Part shown: one piece after another, positions 54,063 through 63,233 of the stretch
Numbering within the stretch: the first letter of the stretch is position 1
Layout of the letters: every line of letters begins with the position of its first letter
Assembly: GCF_024218795.1 (NCBI RefSeq)
Contig: NZ_CP100400.1
Coordinates: forward strand, 3,286,001-3,350,000
DNA from: Halorussus aquaticus
GTDB lineage: Archaea > Halobacteriota > Halobacteria > Halobacteriales > Haladaptataceae
Direction of reading: 5' to 3'
Length of the DNA: 64,000 nt
Translations under genes and position numbers: made by a program
Notes under the pieces: generated by a model
The model's input: only the letters and a program-made list of their open reading frames with translations
What the model was told of the DNA's origin: nothing
The model's database searches: none

Positions 54063-55361
54063 ATGACGAGACTGCGAATCGCGGGCGGGCGGGTCCTCCG
54101 CCCCGACGCGACCGTCGAGCGCGCCGACGTACTGGTCGATTCCGAGTCCGGCGACATCGTCGCGGTCGGCGACCCCGAGGACGTGCCCGAGGGCGACGAG
54201 ACGTTGGACGCCGAGGACGGACTGGTGATGCCGGGGCTGGTCAACGCCCACACCCACGTCGCCATGACGCTCCTGCGGGGGTACGCCGACGACAAGGAAC
54301 TCGACGCGTGGCTTCGGGAGGACATCTGGCCGGTCGAGGGCGAACTGACTCCCGAGGACGTGCGGGCCGGGACCGAACTCGGCCTGCTGGAGATGATTCG
54401 GTCGGGGACCACGGCGTTCGCGGACATGTACTTCCACGAGGAGGAGGTCGTGGATGCCGTCGAGGACGCCGGTCTGCGCGCCCGCCTCGGCTACGGCGTC
54501 GTCACCCTCGGCAAGGACGAGGACGGCGCGCGCGAGGACTGCGAACAGAGCCTCGCCACCGCCCGGGAGTTCGACGGCGCGGCCGACGGCCGGGTCGAGA
54601 CCGCGTTCATGCCTCACAGCCTGACGACCGTCGGCGAGGAGTACCTCCGGGAGTACGTCCCGGAGGCCCGTGAGGACGACATCCCGCTCCACTACCACGC
54701 CAACGAGACCACCGACGAGGTCGAACCCATCGTCGAGGGAGAAGGCCAGCGTCCCCTCGAATACGCCCGCGACCTCGACATGACCGACGAGTCGGACTTC
54801 GTGGCCCACGGCGTCCACCTCGACGCGGCCGAAATCGACCTGCTCGCGGAGACCGGGACGAGCGTGATCCACTGCCCGGCGTCGAACATGAAACTCGCCA
54901 GCGGGATGGCCCCGGTGCAGGACCTCCTCGACGCGGGCGTGACGGTCGGCCTCGGTACCGACGGCGCGGCGTCGAACAACGACCTCGACGTGTTCGACGA
55001 GATGCGCGACGCCGCCATGGTCGGCAAACTCGCGGCGAACGACGCCAGTGCGGTCCCCGCCGAAAGCGTCGTCCGGATGGCGACGGAGGGGAGCGCGTCG
55101 GCGCTCGGCTTCGACAGCGGTCGCATCGAGGAGGGCGCGAACGCCGACATCGCCGTCGTGGACCTCGACGCCGCCCACCTGACGCCCCACCACGACCTCG
55201 TGAGCCACCTCGTCTACGCGGCCCGCGGGTCCGACGTGCGCCACACCGTCTGCGACGGCGCGGTGCTGATGCGCGACGGCGAGGTGCTGACCCTCGACGC
55301 CGAGGCGGTCCGCCAGCGCGCCGAAGAGCGCGCCGCGGCCGCAGTCGAACGCGCGGAGTGA
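54063..55361 (+). CDS. S-adenosylhomocysteine / 5'-deoxyadenosine / MTA deaminase
   Basis: A 432-aa amidohydrolase of the MtaD/SAH-deaminase type. Zinc ligands: NAHTHVAM (residue 60-67), HYHANET, HGVHLD, and the catalytic Asp in GTDGAASNNDLD. Family members deaminate SAH, MTA or 5'-deoxyadenosine to the inosyl forms. Adenosylhomocysteinase lies 1.5 kb downstream, so SAH clearance is the favoured role, with 5'-deoxyadenosine from radical-SAM reactions also possible. ATG 54063 (MTRLRIAGG) fits the family. Confidence 0.9.
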   Translation: MTRLRIAGGRVLRPDATVERADVLVDSESGDIVAVGDPEDVPEGDETLDAEDGLVMPGLVNAHTHVAMTLLRGYADDKELDAWLREDIWPVEGELTPEDVRAGTELGLLEMIRSGTTAFADMYFHEEEVVDAVEDAGLRARLGYGVVTLGKDEDGAREDCEQSLATAREFDGAADGRVETAFMPHSLTTVGEEYLREYVPEAREDDIPLHYHANETTDEVEPIVEGEGQRPLEYARDLDMTDESDFVAHGVHLDAAEIDLLAETGTSVIHCPASNMKLASGMAPVQDLLDAGVTVGLGTDGAASNNDLDVFDEMRDAAMVGKLAANDASAVPAESVVRMATEGSASALGFDSGRIEEGANADIAVVDLDAAHLTPHHDLVSHLVYAARGSDVRHTVCDGAVLMRDGEVLTLDAEAVRQRAEERAAAAVERAE

Positions 55362-55619
55362 CGACGTAGCCCGACTCCGTCGCCACGCTCCAGTTGCAGT
55401 TTTCCGATTCTCGCCCGGTAGTGTACCTCGTCAGACAATCAGACTTCGACCTCCGATTCGGGCGAGGAAACGCGACGTTGAAGATTTTCGTTGAACGGTT
55501 AAAACAGCTTTTGAACCGTCTAACTGAATATGAGTCTTTAATTCTGGCGAATTGAACCACGAAAACCAAATGGACGGCAGACGGGGTTTAATCTCTCATT
55601 TCCTCTATCACCGAGTGGA

Positions 55620-56633
55620 ATGACCTCGAAAAAACGAACCCTGTCGGTCGTCCTCGCGGGAGTCCTGCTCCTGTCGGGCGTGGCGACCGCGGGCATGGGA
55701 AGTGCAGCGGCCGAAGTGACAGCGAACGATTCGCTCTCGGTCACGGTGGCGCAGGCCGACGACTACAGTTCGACGGTGACGGTGACGCACAACGGTTCGG
55801 CAGTGACGAACGCGTCCGTGAACGTCAGCGTCGCTGACGACAACGTTACGTACGCGGGCGCCGGCGAGTACGTGACCGACGAGAGCGGGACCGTCGAACT
55901 GTCGGCACCCGAGGAGAACGTGACCGTCGAGGTCACCGCGGAGAAGAACGACGCGACCGGCGCGACGTCCGCGACGCTGGTCGCCGACACCGCTGACGAA
56001 CCGCTGGAGGGTTCGCTCGGCGTGAGCGTCGCGCAAACGGACGACGGCGCGACGGTGTCGGTGACGCACAACGGTACCGCAGTCGAGAACGCGTCCGTCA
56101 CCGTCGGCGTTACCGACGATAACACTACGTACGCGGGCGCTGGCGACTACACCACCGACGCGAGCGGCACCGTCTCGCTCCCGGCACCCGAGGAGAACGT
56201 GACCGTGGAGATTACGGCGGCGAAGGACAACGCGACCGGGACGGCAACGGCCACGCTCACCGCGAGCGAGGGCGAGAAGTCCTTCGGTAACCTCGTGTCG
56301 TCGTTCGTCCACGAGATGCTGAACGCGGGCGACGACGGCGGTCCCATCGGACAGGCCGTGTCGGAGTACGTGACCGAGAACAACCCGGGCAACGCCGCCG
56401 ACAAGAAGCCCGACGACGTGGGTAAGCCCGACGACGCGGGCAAGCCCGACCACGCCGGTCAGTCTGACAACACCACCGCGGAGAACGGGACCGACGAGGG
56501 CGGTTCGCAGGGCCCGCACGAGAACGCCGGTAGCGACGAGAACGGCGGCAACGACAAGAACGACGGTAACGACAAGAAGGGCAACGGCGGTAGCGACAAC
56601 GGTAACGGGAAGGCCAGAGGCAACGGTCGATAA
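55620..56633 (+). CDS. Secreted protein with two Ig-like repeats and an acidic Asn/Gly-rich tail
   Basis: A 337-aa exported protein: signal peptide about residues 1-30, then two homologous Ig-like domains of about 80 residues (both with TYAGAG and APEENVTVE), and a low-complexity tail from about 245 rich in Asp, Asn, Gly and Lys (KPDDVGKPDDAGKPDHAGQ). Many NxS/T sites suggest N-glycosylation. No PGF-CTERM. The domain matches that at the end of the lipoprotein at 43497. An AT-rich promoter region lies at 55495-55540. Confidence 0.82.
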   Translation: MTSKKRTLSVVLAGVLLLSGVATAGMGSAAAEVTANDSLSVTVAQADDYSSTVTVTHNGSAVTNASVNVSVADDNVTYAGAGEYVTDESGTVELSAPEENVTVEVTAEKNDATGATSATLVADTADEPLEGSLGVSVAQTDDGATVSVTHNGTAVENASVTVGVTDDNTTYAGAGDYTTDASGTVSLPAPEENVTVEITAAKDNATGTATATLTASEGEKSFGNLVSSFVHEMLNAGDDGGPIGQAVSEYVTENNPGNAADKKPDDVGKPDDAGKPDHAGQSDNTTAENGTDEGGSQGPHENAGSDENGGNDKNDGNDKKGNGGSDNGNGKARGNGR

Positions 56634-56879
56634 GAAGCTTCGTTCCGCTGAAGCCGTCCTGTTCGGTTTCCGATTCTAGCTGTCCATCCGCTCTATTTCT
56701 TCGGCACGTCGCTCGGTGAGTAGACGCTCACAGGTTCCGCTACCGGCAGGTCGTCCGCGTGCCCAGCAATCGCGCCGCGGCCGCGACGTCGATGAGACGC
56801 GCCGAGAAACGACCGACTGGCTCCGACCGCGGCGTCAGCCTTCGGTAGCGTTTTGGGCGCGGTTCCCCTTTGCTCGGGT

Positions 56880-58163
56880 ATGGCAGACTATCCATCCATT
56901 AGCGAGCAGGTGGACGACCTCGAATCTGCTCGCACCGACGGCCATCGCAAGATGGACTGGGCGCGAGAACACATGCCGATTCTGACCGCGATGCAGGCCG
57001 ACTTCGAGGCGAACCAGCCCTTCGAGGGCCACCGAATCGGAATGGCGATGCACGTCGAAGCCAAGACCGCCGTACTGGTCGAGACTCTCGCGGAGGGCGG
57101 CGCAGACGTGGCTATCACCGGCTGTAACCCCCTCTCGACCCACGACGACGTGAGCGCCGCGCTCGACGAACACCCCAACATCACCTCCTACGCCAAGCGC
57201 GAGGTGGACGACGAGGAGTACTACGAGGCCATCGAGGCGGTCATCTCCCACGAGCCGACCATCACCGTGGACGACGGGATGGACCTCGTCGCGGCCATCC
57301 ACGAAGACTACCCCGAACTCATCGACTCCATCGTCGGCGGGTGCGAGGAGACCACCACGGGCGTCCACCGCCTCCGCGCGATGGACGAGGACGGCGCGCT
57401 GAAGTATCCGGTCTTCGCCGTGAACGACACGCCGATGAAGCGCCTGTTCGACAACGTCCACGGCACCGGCGAGTCCTCGCTGGCGAACATCGCCATGACC
57501 ACGAACCTCTCGTGGGCGGGCAAGAACGTCGTCGTCGCGGGCTACGGCGACTGCGGCCGCGGCGTCGCCAAGAAGGCCTCCGGGCAGAACGCCAACGTCA
57601 TCGTGACCGAGGTCGAACCCCGGCGCGCGCTCGAAGCCCACATGGAGGGCTACGACGTGATGCCGATGACCGAGGCGGCCAAAATCGGCGACGTGTTCCT
57701 CACGACGACGGGCAACCGCGACGTGATTACGAGCGAGCACTTCGAGAAGATGGACGACGGCGTCCTGCTCGCCAACGCGGGCCACTTCGACGTGGAGGTC
57801 AACCTCGACGACCTCTCGGACCTCGCCGTGAACCAGCGCGAGGCCCGCGACGGCGTCCGCGAGTACGAGATGGAGGACGGCCGCCGCCTCAACGTGCTGG
57901 CGGAGGGCCGCCTCGTGAACCTCGCCAGCCCCATCGCGCTGGGCCACCCGGTCGAGGTCATGGACCAGAGCTTCGGCGTGCAGGCCGCGTCGGTCCGGGA
58001 ACTGGTCGAGAACGGCGACCAGTACGACGCGGGAGTCCACGAGGTTCCGGACGAACTGGACCGGGAAATCGCCGAAATCAAACTGGACGCCGAGGGCGTC
58101 GAGTACGACGACCTGACGCCCGAGCAAGAGGAGTACATGGGTAGCTGGCAGCACGGGACGTAG
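56880..58163 (+). CDS. ahcY: Adenosylhomocysteinase
   Basis: A 427-aa NAD-dependent enzyme that splits S-adenosylhomocysteine to adenosine and homocysteine. The NAD-binding site is VVAGYGDCGRGVAKKASGQNA; substrate residues are in NVHGTGES and LANAGHFDVEV; the C-terminus carries EYMGSWQHGT. The ATG at 56880 (MADYPSISEQ) is chosen over an upstream start at 56853. It recycles the by-product of all SAM methylations, including Trm1 and TrmG10 in this window. Confidence 0.97.
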   Translation: MADYPSISEQVDDLESARTDGHRKMDWAREHMPILTAMQADFEANQPFEGHRIGMAMHVEAKTAVLVETLAEGGADVAITGCNPLSTHDDVSAALDEHPNITSYAKREVDDEEYYEAIEAVISHEPTITVDDGMDLVAAIHEDYPELIDSIVGGCEETTTGVHRLRAMDEDGALKYPVFAVNDTPMKRLFDNVHGTGESSLANIAMTTNLSWAGKNVVVAGYGDCGRGVAKKASGQNANVIVTEVEPRRALEAHMEGYDVMPMTEAAKIGDVFLTTTGNRDVITSEHFEKMDDGVLLANAGHFDVEVNLDDLSDLAVNQREARDGVREYEMEDGRRLNVLAEGRLVNLASPIALGHPVEVMDQSFGVQAASVRELVENGDQYDAGVHEVPDELDREIAEIKLDAEGVEYDDLTPEQEEYMGSWQHGT

Positions 58164-58204
58164 ACGGGACCAGCCTTTTCTCTCGACCGGCCGAAATCTA
58201 TCGC

Positions 58205-59167
58205 ATGCCCCTCGACCACGCCGCCGACCCGAGCGCCGAGGCGAAGCCCTACGTCGAAGCTCTCGCCCGCGTCTGCGATTACTACGACGTGGACGCCGAA
58301 TCCCGGTACGCAGACCTCCCCGACCCCGCCCGGAAGGTCCACTACCTGACCGCAGGCGACGGGCCGCCCCTGCTCCTCCTCCACGGCCTCAGCACCAACG
58401 GGGCCACGTGGGTGCCGATGTTCGACGCCCTGACCGACCGCTTCACCGTCTACGCCCCCGACCGACCGGGACGCGGTCTCTCGACCGCGGTGGACTACCG
58501 CGAGACCGGGTTTCGCGAGTTCGGCGTCGAGTACGTCGCCGACCTGCTCGACGCGCTCGGAATCGAGGAGACGGCGGTGATGGGCAACTCGCTCGGCGGC
58601 TTCCAGTCACTCGCGCTGACCGTGGACCGCCCCGAGCGCGTGCGCCGCCTCTGTCTCGTCGGCGCGCCCGCCGGACTCTCGCGGTCGATTCCGCCCCTGT
58701 TCCGGCTACTCGACCTCCCGCTGGTCGGGGACTGGCTGTTCGACTACATCGAGGCCGAGTCGGTCGCGGACGCTCGGGACGCCTACCGTCGGATAAACGT
58801 CGAGGACGACTCCGCGCTCCCCGACGCCTACTTCGAACCCGGACTCGTCGCCGAGGACCTGCCCGGCCAGCGCGAGAGTCTGCGCTCGCTGATGGAGACC
58901 CTCGGGACGGTGCGGGGGATGGGACCACAGTTCGACCTGCACGAGGAGGTCCGCGGAATCGAGACGCCGACGCGGTTCGTCTGGGGGACCGAGGACTACT
59001 TCTGGTCGCCGTCGGTCGGTCGCCCGGTGGCCGGGGCGATGGCGAACGCCGACTTCGTGACCCTGAACGACCACGGCCACATGCCGTGGCTCGAACCCGG
59101 CGACGCCGCCGAGGAGGCGGCCGTGGAGTTCCTCACCGGCGAGGTGCGGCCCGATAGCATCTCCTAA
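58205..59167 (+). CDS. Alpha/beta hydrolase
   Basis: A 320-aa alpha/beta-hydrolase fold enzyme. Oxyanion loop LLHGLSTNG (near residue 60), nucleophile elbow GNSLGG (Ser near 132), acid WGTEDYFW and His near DHGHMPW. The first 50 residues are a non-conserved acidic helix region. Substrate unknown. 41 nt after ahcY, same strand. Confidence 0.9.
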   Translation: MPLDHAADPSAEAKPYVEALARVCDYYDVDAESRYADLPDPARKVHYLTAGDGPPLLLLHGLSTNGATWVPMFDALTDRFTVYAPDRPGRGLSTAVDYRETGFREFGVEYVADLLDALGIEETAVMGNSLGGFQSLALTVDRPERVRRLCLVGAPAGLSRSIPPLFRLLDLPLVGDWLFDYIEAESVADARDAYRRINVEDDSALPDAYFEPGLVAEDLPGQRESLRSLMETLGTVRGMGPQFDLHEEVRGIETPTRFVWGTEDYFWSPSVGRPVAGAMANADFVTLNDHGHMPWLEPGDAAEEAAVEFLTGEVRPDSIS

Positions 59168-59192
59168 GGGGCCGTCGCCCGTCGGGTCGCGC

Positions 59193-59579
59193 ATGGACCG
59201 ACGGAACGTCTCCTCGGGCACCGAGTGGGAATCGACGGTCGGCTACTCGCGGGCGGTTCGGACCGGCGAGGAGGTCCACGTCTCGGGGACGACTGCGACC
59301 GACGAGGACGGCACTCTCGTCGGCGAGGGCGACCCATACGAACAGACGAAGCAGGCGCTCGAGAACGTCGAGTCTGCACTTGACGCAGCGGACGCGGCTA
59401 TCGAGGACGTGGTGCGAACCCGACTCTTCGTCACCGACATCGAGCAGTGGGAGGTCGTCGGCCGGGCGCACGCCGAGGTGTTCGGCGACGTCCGGCCCGC
59501 CACCAGCATGGTGCAGGTCGAGCGCCTCATCGACCCCGAGATGCTCGTCGAAATCGAGGCGGTAGCACGCGTGCCGTAG
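59193..59579 (+). CDS. RidA/YjgF family protein
   Basis: A 128-aa RidA-like protein (chorismate-mutase-like trimer) related to the enamine/imine deaminases. Conserved: SRAVRTGEEVHVSGTT, YEQTKQALENVESAL, VVRTRLFVTD, and the family Arg of RPATSMVQV. Active-site Glu (LVEIEAVA) is kept. It may detoxify reactive imines from PLP enzymes, e.g. the threonine synthase-like enzyme nearby, but this is speculation. It ends 7 nt before the convergent gene's stop. Confidence 0.9.
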   Translation: MDRRNVSSGTEWESTVGYSRAVRTGEEVHVSGTTATDEDGTLVGEGDPYEQTKQALENVESALDAADAAIEDVVRTRLFVTDIEQWEVVGRAHAEVFGDVRPATSMVQVERLIDPEMLVEIEAVARVP

Positions 59580-59586
59580 GCGTGAG

Positions 59587-60756
59587 TCACACCGACAGCG
59601 TGGCGATGGCCGCGCGCTGTCGCCGCGTCGCTCGCTCTGGAACTAGGCCGAACAGCCGGTTGCGGAGCCAGCAGGCCCAGCGGTGTTCGAGCTGGGCCGC
59701 CCTCGCGTGTCGTCGGGACTCGGCGACGACTCGGTCGGATTTCTCCTTGCGCGCGGCCTCGTAGGCTCGGAACGCGGCCCGCGGGTTCCCGCGGGCGTCG
59801 AACGCCCGGGCGAGCGCGAGCGCGTCCTCGAGCGCCTGTCCCGCGCCCTGTCCGAGATACGGCAGCGGCGCGTGGGCCGCGTCGCCCAGCAGTGCGACCC
59901 GCCGGTCCCGCCACGTTGCGAGCGGCGGAACGTCGGCCAACTCGGTGACGACGAGGTCGTCGGGGTCGGTGGCCGCGACGACCGCGGGCACGGGGTCGGG
60001 GTACGAGCGATACCGGTCGGCGAGCGCCGCCAGCAGTTGCTCGGGGCGTTCCGGGTCGCCGAGCGGGTCACCGAACGTGGCGAACCAGTAGACGCGGTCG
60101 TCGTCGACGGCCGCCCCGCCGACGCGAGTTCCCTGCCCCCACACTTGCCACCCGGTCTCCCGGAACGACGCCGGGAGCGTCGTCTCCGCGACGCCGCGAT
60201 AGCAGACGACGCCGGTCGGTCGCGGCGATGCGTCCGGGAACAGTTCCCCTCGGACGGTCGAACCGATTCCGTCCGCGCCGACCACGGCGGGCGCGCTCGC
60301 TTCCGTGCCGTCGGCGAACGAGAGCGTCACCTCGTCGTCGCTCTGGGTCACGCCCGTGCACTCCTTCCCGAGTCGGAGCGGGCCGTCGGAGAGGCGCTCG
60401 ACCAGCGCGCGCTGGAGGGCCGCCCGGTGGACGTAGACGTAGCCGTGCCCGAAGCGCTCGCGCTCGTACCCGAGGTCGAGGTCCATCAGTGTCCGCCCGC
60501 GGGCGTCGAACATCCGGACGCTCCCGATTTCGACGCCGCGGTCGGCAACCTCGTCGGCGACGCCGAGGCGGTCGAGCACCTGCATCGCGTTCGCCCGGAG
60601 GACGATTCCGCTTCCGACGGGCCGGAGTTCGTCGGTCGCTTCGTATATCGTCGGGTCGAAGCCGCGCTGGCGGAGCGCGATTCCGGCGCAGAGGCCGCCG
60701 ATACCGCCGCCGACGATGGCTACCGTCACGTTCGGTCGTTCGGCGGCCGGTGACAT
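59587..60756 (-). CDS. FAD-dependent monooxygenase (PHBH-like)
   Basis: A 389-aa flavoprotein of the group A aromatic hydroxylase/zeaxanthin-epoxidase-like superfamily. It has GGGIGGLCAGIALRQRG (ADP-binding), VVGADGIGSTVR, and the FAD ribityl motif LLGDAAHAPLPYLGQGAGQALEDA. The substrate is unknown. The C-terminal 40 residues are very basic (RRHARAAQLEHRWACWLRNR), unusual for a cytoplasmic halophile protein. Confidence 0.9.
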   Translation of the reverse strand: MSPAAERPNVTVAIVGGGIGGLCAGIALRQRGFDPTIYEATDELRPVGSGIVLRANAMQVLDRLGVADEVADRGVEIGSVRMFDARGRTLMDLDLGYERERFGHGYVYVHRAALQRALVERLSDGPLRLGKECTGVTQSDDEVTLSFADGTEASAPAVVGADGIGSTVRGELFPDASPRPTGVVCYRGVAETTLPASFRETGWQVWGQGTRVGGAAVDDDRVYWFATFGDPLGDPERPEQLLAALADRYRSYPDPVPAVVAATDPDDLVVTELADVPPLATWRDRRVALLGDAAHAPLPYLGQGAGQALEDALALARAFDARGNPRAAFRAYEAARKEKSDRVVAESRRHARAAQLEHRWACWLRNRLFGLVPERATRRQRAAIATLSV

Positions 60757-60885
60757 TATACTGACGCGTCGCTCGGTGATTCCACTTCCGCCGCGCTTGC
60801 GGGGGACTTAACACGGGGAAGGGACGACTTCCGAATATGACCGACGTACGGGGTCTACCGGAACCGGACTCGTGGGGTGGCCGCG

Positions 60886-61380
60886 ATGTCGAACGCTAAG
60901 GGCGACCGCCGCGAGCGCGAACTCGTCAACCGACTCGACGAGGCCGGGTTCGCGGTCATGCGCGCGCCCGCCAGCGGGAGCGCCACCGAGCGCGAACTCC
61001 CGGACGTGCTTGCGGGCGACGGCGAGGTCTTCTACGCCGTCGAAGCCAAATCGAGTTCGGGCGACCCCATCTACCTCACCGGCGAGGAGGTCGAAGCCCT
61101 CGTCTACTTCAGCCAGAACTTCGGCGCGAAACCCAAAATCGGCGTGCGGTTCGACCGCGAGGACTGGTACTTCTTCCACCCGGCGGACGTCTACCAGACC
61201 GACGGCGGCAACTACCGCGTGAAGAAGGAGACCGCTCTCGAAGACGGCGAACCGATGGACGCGCTCAGAGCGACCGACGCGGACGACGAAGACGACGACG
61301 GTCACGACATCAGGGACGTGCTGCACGCAGTCGAACAGGGCGTGCTGTCGCCCGACGAGGCGGCGTCGATGCTCGAATAA
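60886..61380 (+). CDS. hjc: Holliday junction resolvase Hjc
   Basis: A 164-aa archaeal Holliday junction resolvase with a restriction-endonuclease-like fold. Motifs: [28 protein letters not shown], the catalytic ELPDVLAG and VEAKSSSG (Glu-Asp-x-Glu-x-Lys). C-terminal 35 residues are an acidic extension ending in a small helical motif ([18 protein letters not shown]). ATG 60886 is preferred over GTG 60877. Confidence 0.95.
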   Translation: MSNAKGDRRERELVNRLDEAGFAVMRAPASGSATERELPDVLAGDGEVFYAVEAKSSSGDPIYLTGEEVEALVYFSQNFGAKPKIGVRFDREDWYFFHPADVYQTDGGNYRVKKETALEDGEPMDALRATDADDEDDDGHDIRDVLHAVEQGVLSPDEAASMLE

Positions 61381-61748
61381 GGGGCTGTGCGTCTCTTTCT
61401 CCCTTCCGCTTCCTGTCTTCTCACTCCCTATCTTCCGTCCGCCCTCTCGACTCTCACTTCGACTCGATTCTCTACTCCGACTTCTCTTCGCAGAATAGAA
61501 ATATAGAAAAATATATTAATACTTGCGACTATTTTGACGATGTCGGTGACGGTGACTCGCGGCTGACCGAATAGCTGTCCCGGTTCGCCGCGTCGTAAGC
61601 GGACTACGTCACCGGCGCACAGCGACCGGACTACGCGGTCTGACATTCGGCGACTTCGAGCGTCTCGACTCACCGGCGGCGGGCCGCGACGGGACAGGAC
61701 CCACAGAGGGCCGGACCCGCCGCTCTTTGTACTAAAATACGGAGTCGG
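61381..61748. other. Spacer with AT-rich island and doubtful small ORF
   Basis: 368 nt without a secure gene. Positions 61492-61545 are strikingly AT-rich (GAATAGAAATATAGAAAAAT and beyond). A minus-strand frame, 61428-61646, starts MSDRVVRSLCAGDVVRLRRG and ends in a very different, AT-derived part; it may be a genuine small protein with an altered end or chance. Flanking genes hjc and the SWIM protein are convergent here, so a promoter is not expected. Confidence 0.35.
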
Positions 61749-62432
61749 TCACTCGTCCGTCTCGAAGTCGGCGAGTTCAGACTGGTCGTCGTCCGTGACT
61801 TCTCCTCGGCGGGCGAGTCGGCCCCGGGGGAACGAGTACCGACGCAGGTGGTGGGGTTTCAGGCCGTCGGAGCCGAGTCCCGCTGGTACCGGGTACATCG
61901 CCTCGACCACCACGTCGTCGGTGCGGTACGCCTCGTTGTTGGGGTAGTCCGCGACCGTGCACTCGCGGTCGGTGATTTGGACCTCGTCGGCCCGGCGGGC
62001 GGTCGTCCGGACCACGACGAGCAGGTCGCCCGTCTCGCGGTCCACCACGGTCTCGCCGGGTTCAAGTCCGCACTCCTCGCAGAAGTGCGGTCCGTCGCTG
62101 GTCTCGTCCACGAAGGTTTCTTCGCCGCAGTTAGCGCACGCCACGGCCCTCTGGCCGGGCGGTGCGACGAGGCTCTCGTTGACCTCCATGGCGACTCGCC
62201 GGAGGTGCTTGCACCGGACGCCCCGGAAGTTGTGGTCCGGGCAGGTACACCGTCCGCCGGGCAGGTCCACGGAGTACGTGTTCCCGCTCTGACTCTCGAC
62301 CTCGTAGACGCCGCCGCCGAGCGGCGTGACTGCCATCCGCTCCATGCGAGCGCGCTGTGACCGGATGTCGGTCACGCGACTCGCCGGAGGGAGCGATGCG
62401 CGCGTTCGTTCGGAAGCTGTTGTGTTTGCCAT
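61749..62432 (-). CDS. SWIM zinc-finger protein
   Basis: A 227-aa protein. A canonical SWIM motif CTCPDHNFRGVRCKH lies at about residues 62-76 (CxC...CxH), after a beta-hairpin (YEVESQSGNTYSVDLPGG). Then a second zinc ribbon, CANCGEE...CEEC, at about 98-121. The remaining part is not recognised. SWIM plus ribbon suggests nucleic-acid binding. Several starts are possible in the first 33 residues (MANTTASE, MERMAVTPLG); 62432 is the longest. Confidence 0.85.
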   Translation of the reverse strand: MANTTASERTRASLPPASRVTDIRSQRARMERMAVTPLGGGVYEVESQSGNTYSVDLPGGRCTCPDHNFRGVRCKHLRRVAMEVNESLVAPPGQRAVACANCGEETFVDETSDGPHFCEECGLEPGETVVDRETGDLLVVVRTTARRADEVQITDRECTVADYPNNEAYRTDDVVVEAMYPVPAGLGSDGLKPHHLRRYSFPRGRLARRGEVTDDDQSELADFETDE

Positions 62433-62819
62433 AGGCTTCCCCTGTGTGTTGCGGTGACCGGCAGTCTACGGTATCGGCGTCTCCACCCCCAATCGTCGCG
62501 CCTGCGGTCGGTTCCGCGTACGAATAGATAGGGGCTGGACACTCCTAAGTCTTGCATCTGTCGGAATAGCTAGAAGCGCGTCTCGACGGTGATAATCGGC
62601 CGATAACAGATAAGTTCGAGATATAGTATAGCGAAAAAAGTGGCGTCGAGTCTCCGCTTCGACCACCTCTGTTACGAGTCGAAATTCAGTTTCGGTGTGA
62701 GTCCACCCCCGTTTCTGTCCTCGCGCAGATCTGGATTGCCGCGCCGCTCCCGGGGCGAAACCTACCAGACTGGGGGCCGTTCCGAAGCCCTTTTGCCGGT
62801 ACCCTCGGAAGCCCTCGGC
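62433..62819. other. Divergent spacer between SWIM gene and small membrane gene
   Basis: 387 nt with no supported gene; open frames here lack haloarchaeal codon bias or overlap the next gene. An AT-rich segment (62603-62640, GATATAGTATAGCGAAAAAA) may hold promoters. Nothing else recognised. Confidence 0.4.
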
Positions 62820-63023
62820 ATGGAAATCGACCAAGAGACGCGCCGCGAGATACTCGTCGGCGTGGTGTCCGTCGGCCTGTTCGTCGGGTCGCTGATGTGG
62901 GTCGGCACGACGTACGGGGACGGCAGTCTCACGCAAACGGGTGCGTTGGCGGTCGTCGGCGTCATCGTCGTCTTCGTACTGCTGATGACCGGCGTCGGCT
63001 ACTGGATGGCACAGCAGTACTAA
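62820..63023 (+). CDS. Small haloarchaeal membrane protein (DUF7472-like)
   Basis: A 67-aa protein with two hydrophobic helices (about residues 11-30 and 40-62) after a short charged start, MEIDQETRREIL. Likely one of the widespread uncharacterised haloarchaeal small membrane proteins. ATG 62820 chosen; longer frames upstream do not fit. No function known. Confidence 0.75.
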   Translation: MEIDQETRREILVGVVSVGLFVGSLMWVGTTYGDGSLTQTGALAVVGVIVVFVLLMTGVGYWMAQQY

Positions 63024-63233
63024 CTGCCGCGCTCTCGGACGCGTCTCCCCGACCGGTCGGCCGGTCGTCTCGTCTCCGGCGGGTCTCTCTGATACGCTAC
63101 GAGCGGTGCGCGCGGACTGCTCGTAGCCAATCGGCCCTCACTCTCACAGCACCGCGCCAGCGCGCCGCTGTTCTGGTATCGCTCTGCGAGGTAACCGGAC
63201 GGCTATCACGAGGAGAGCGGTTCAGAATTCCGC

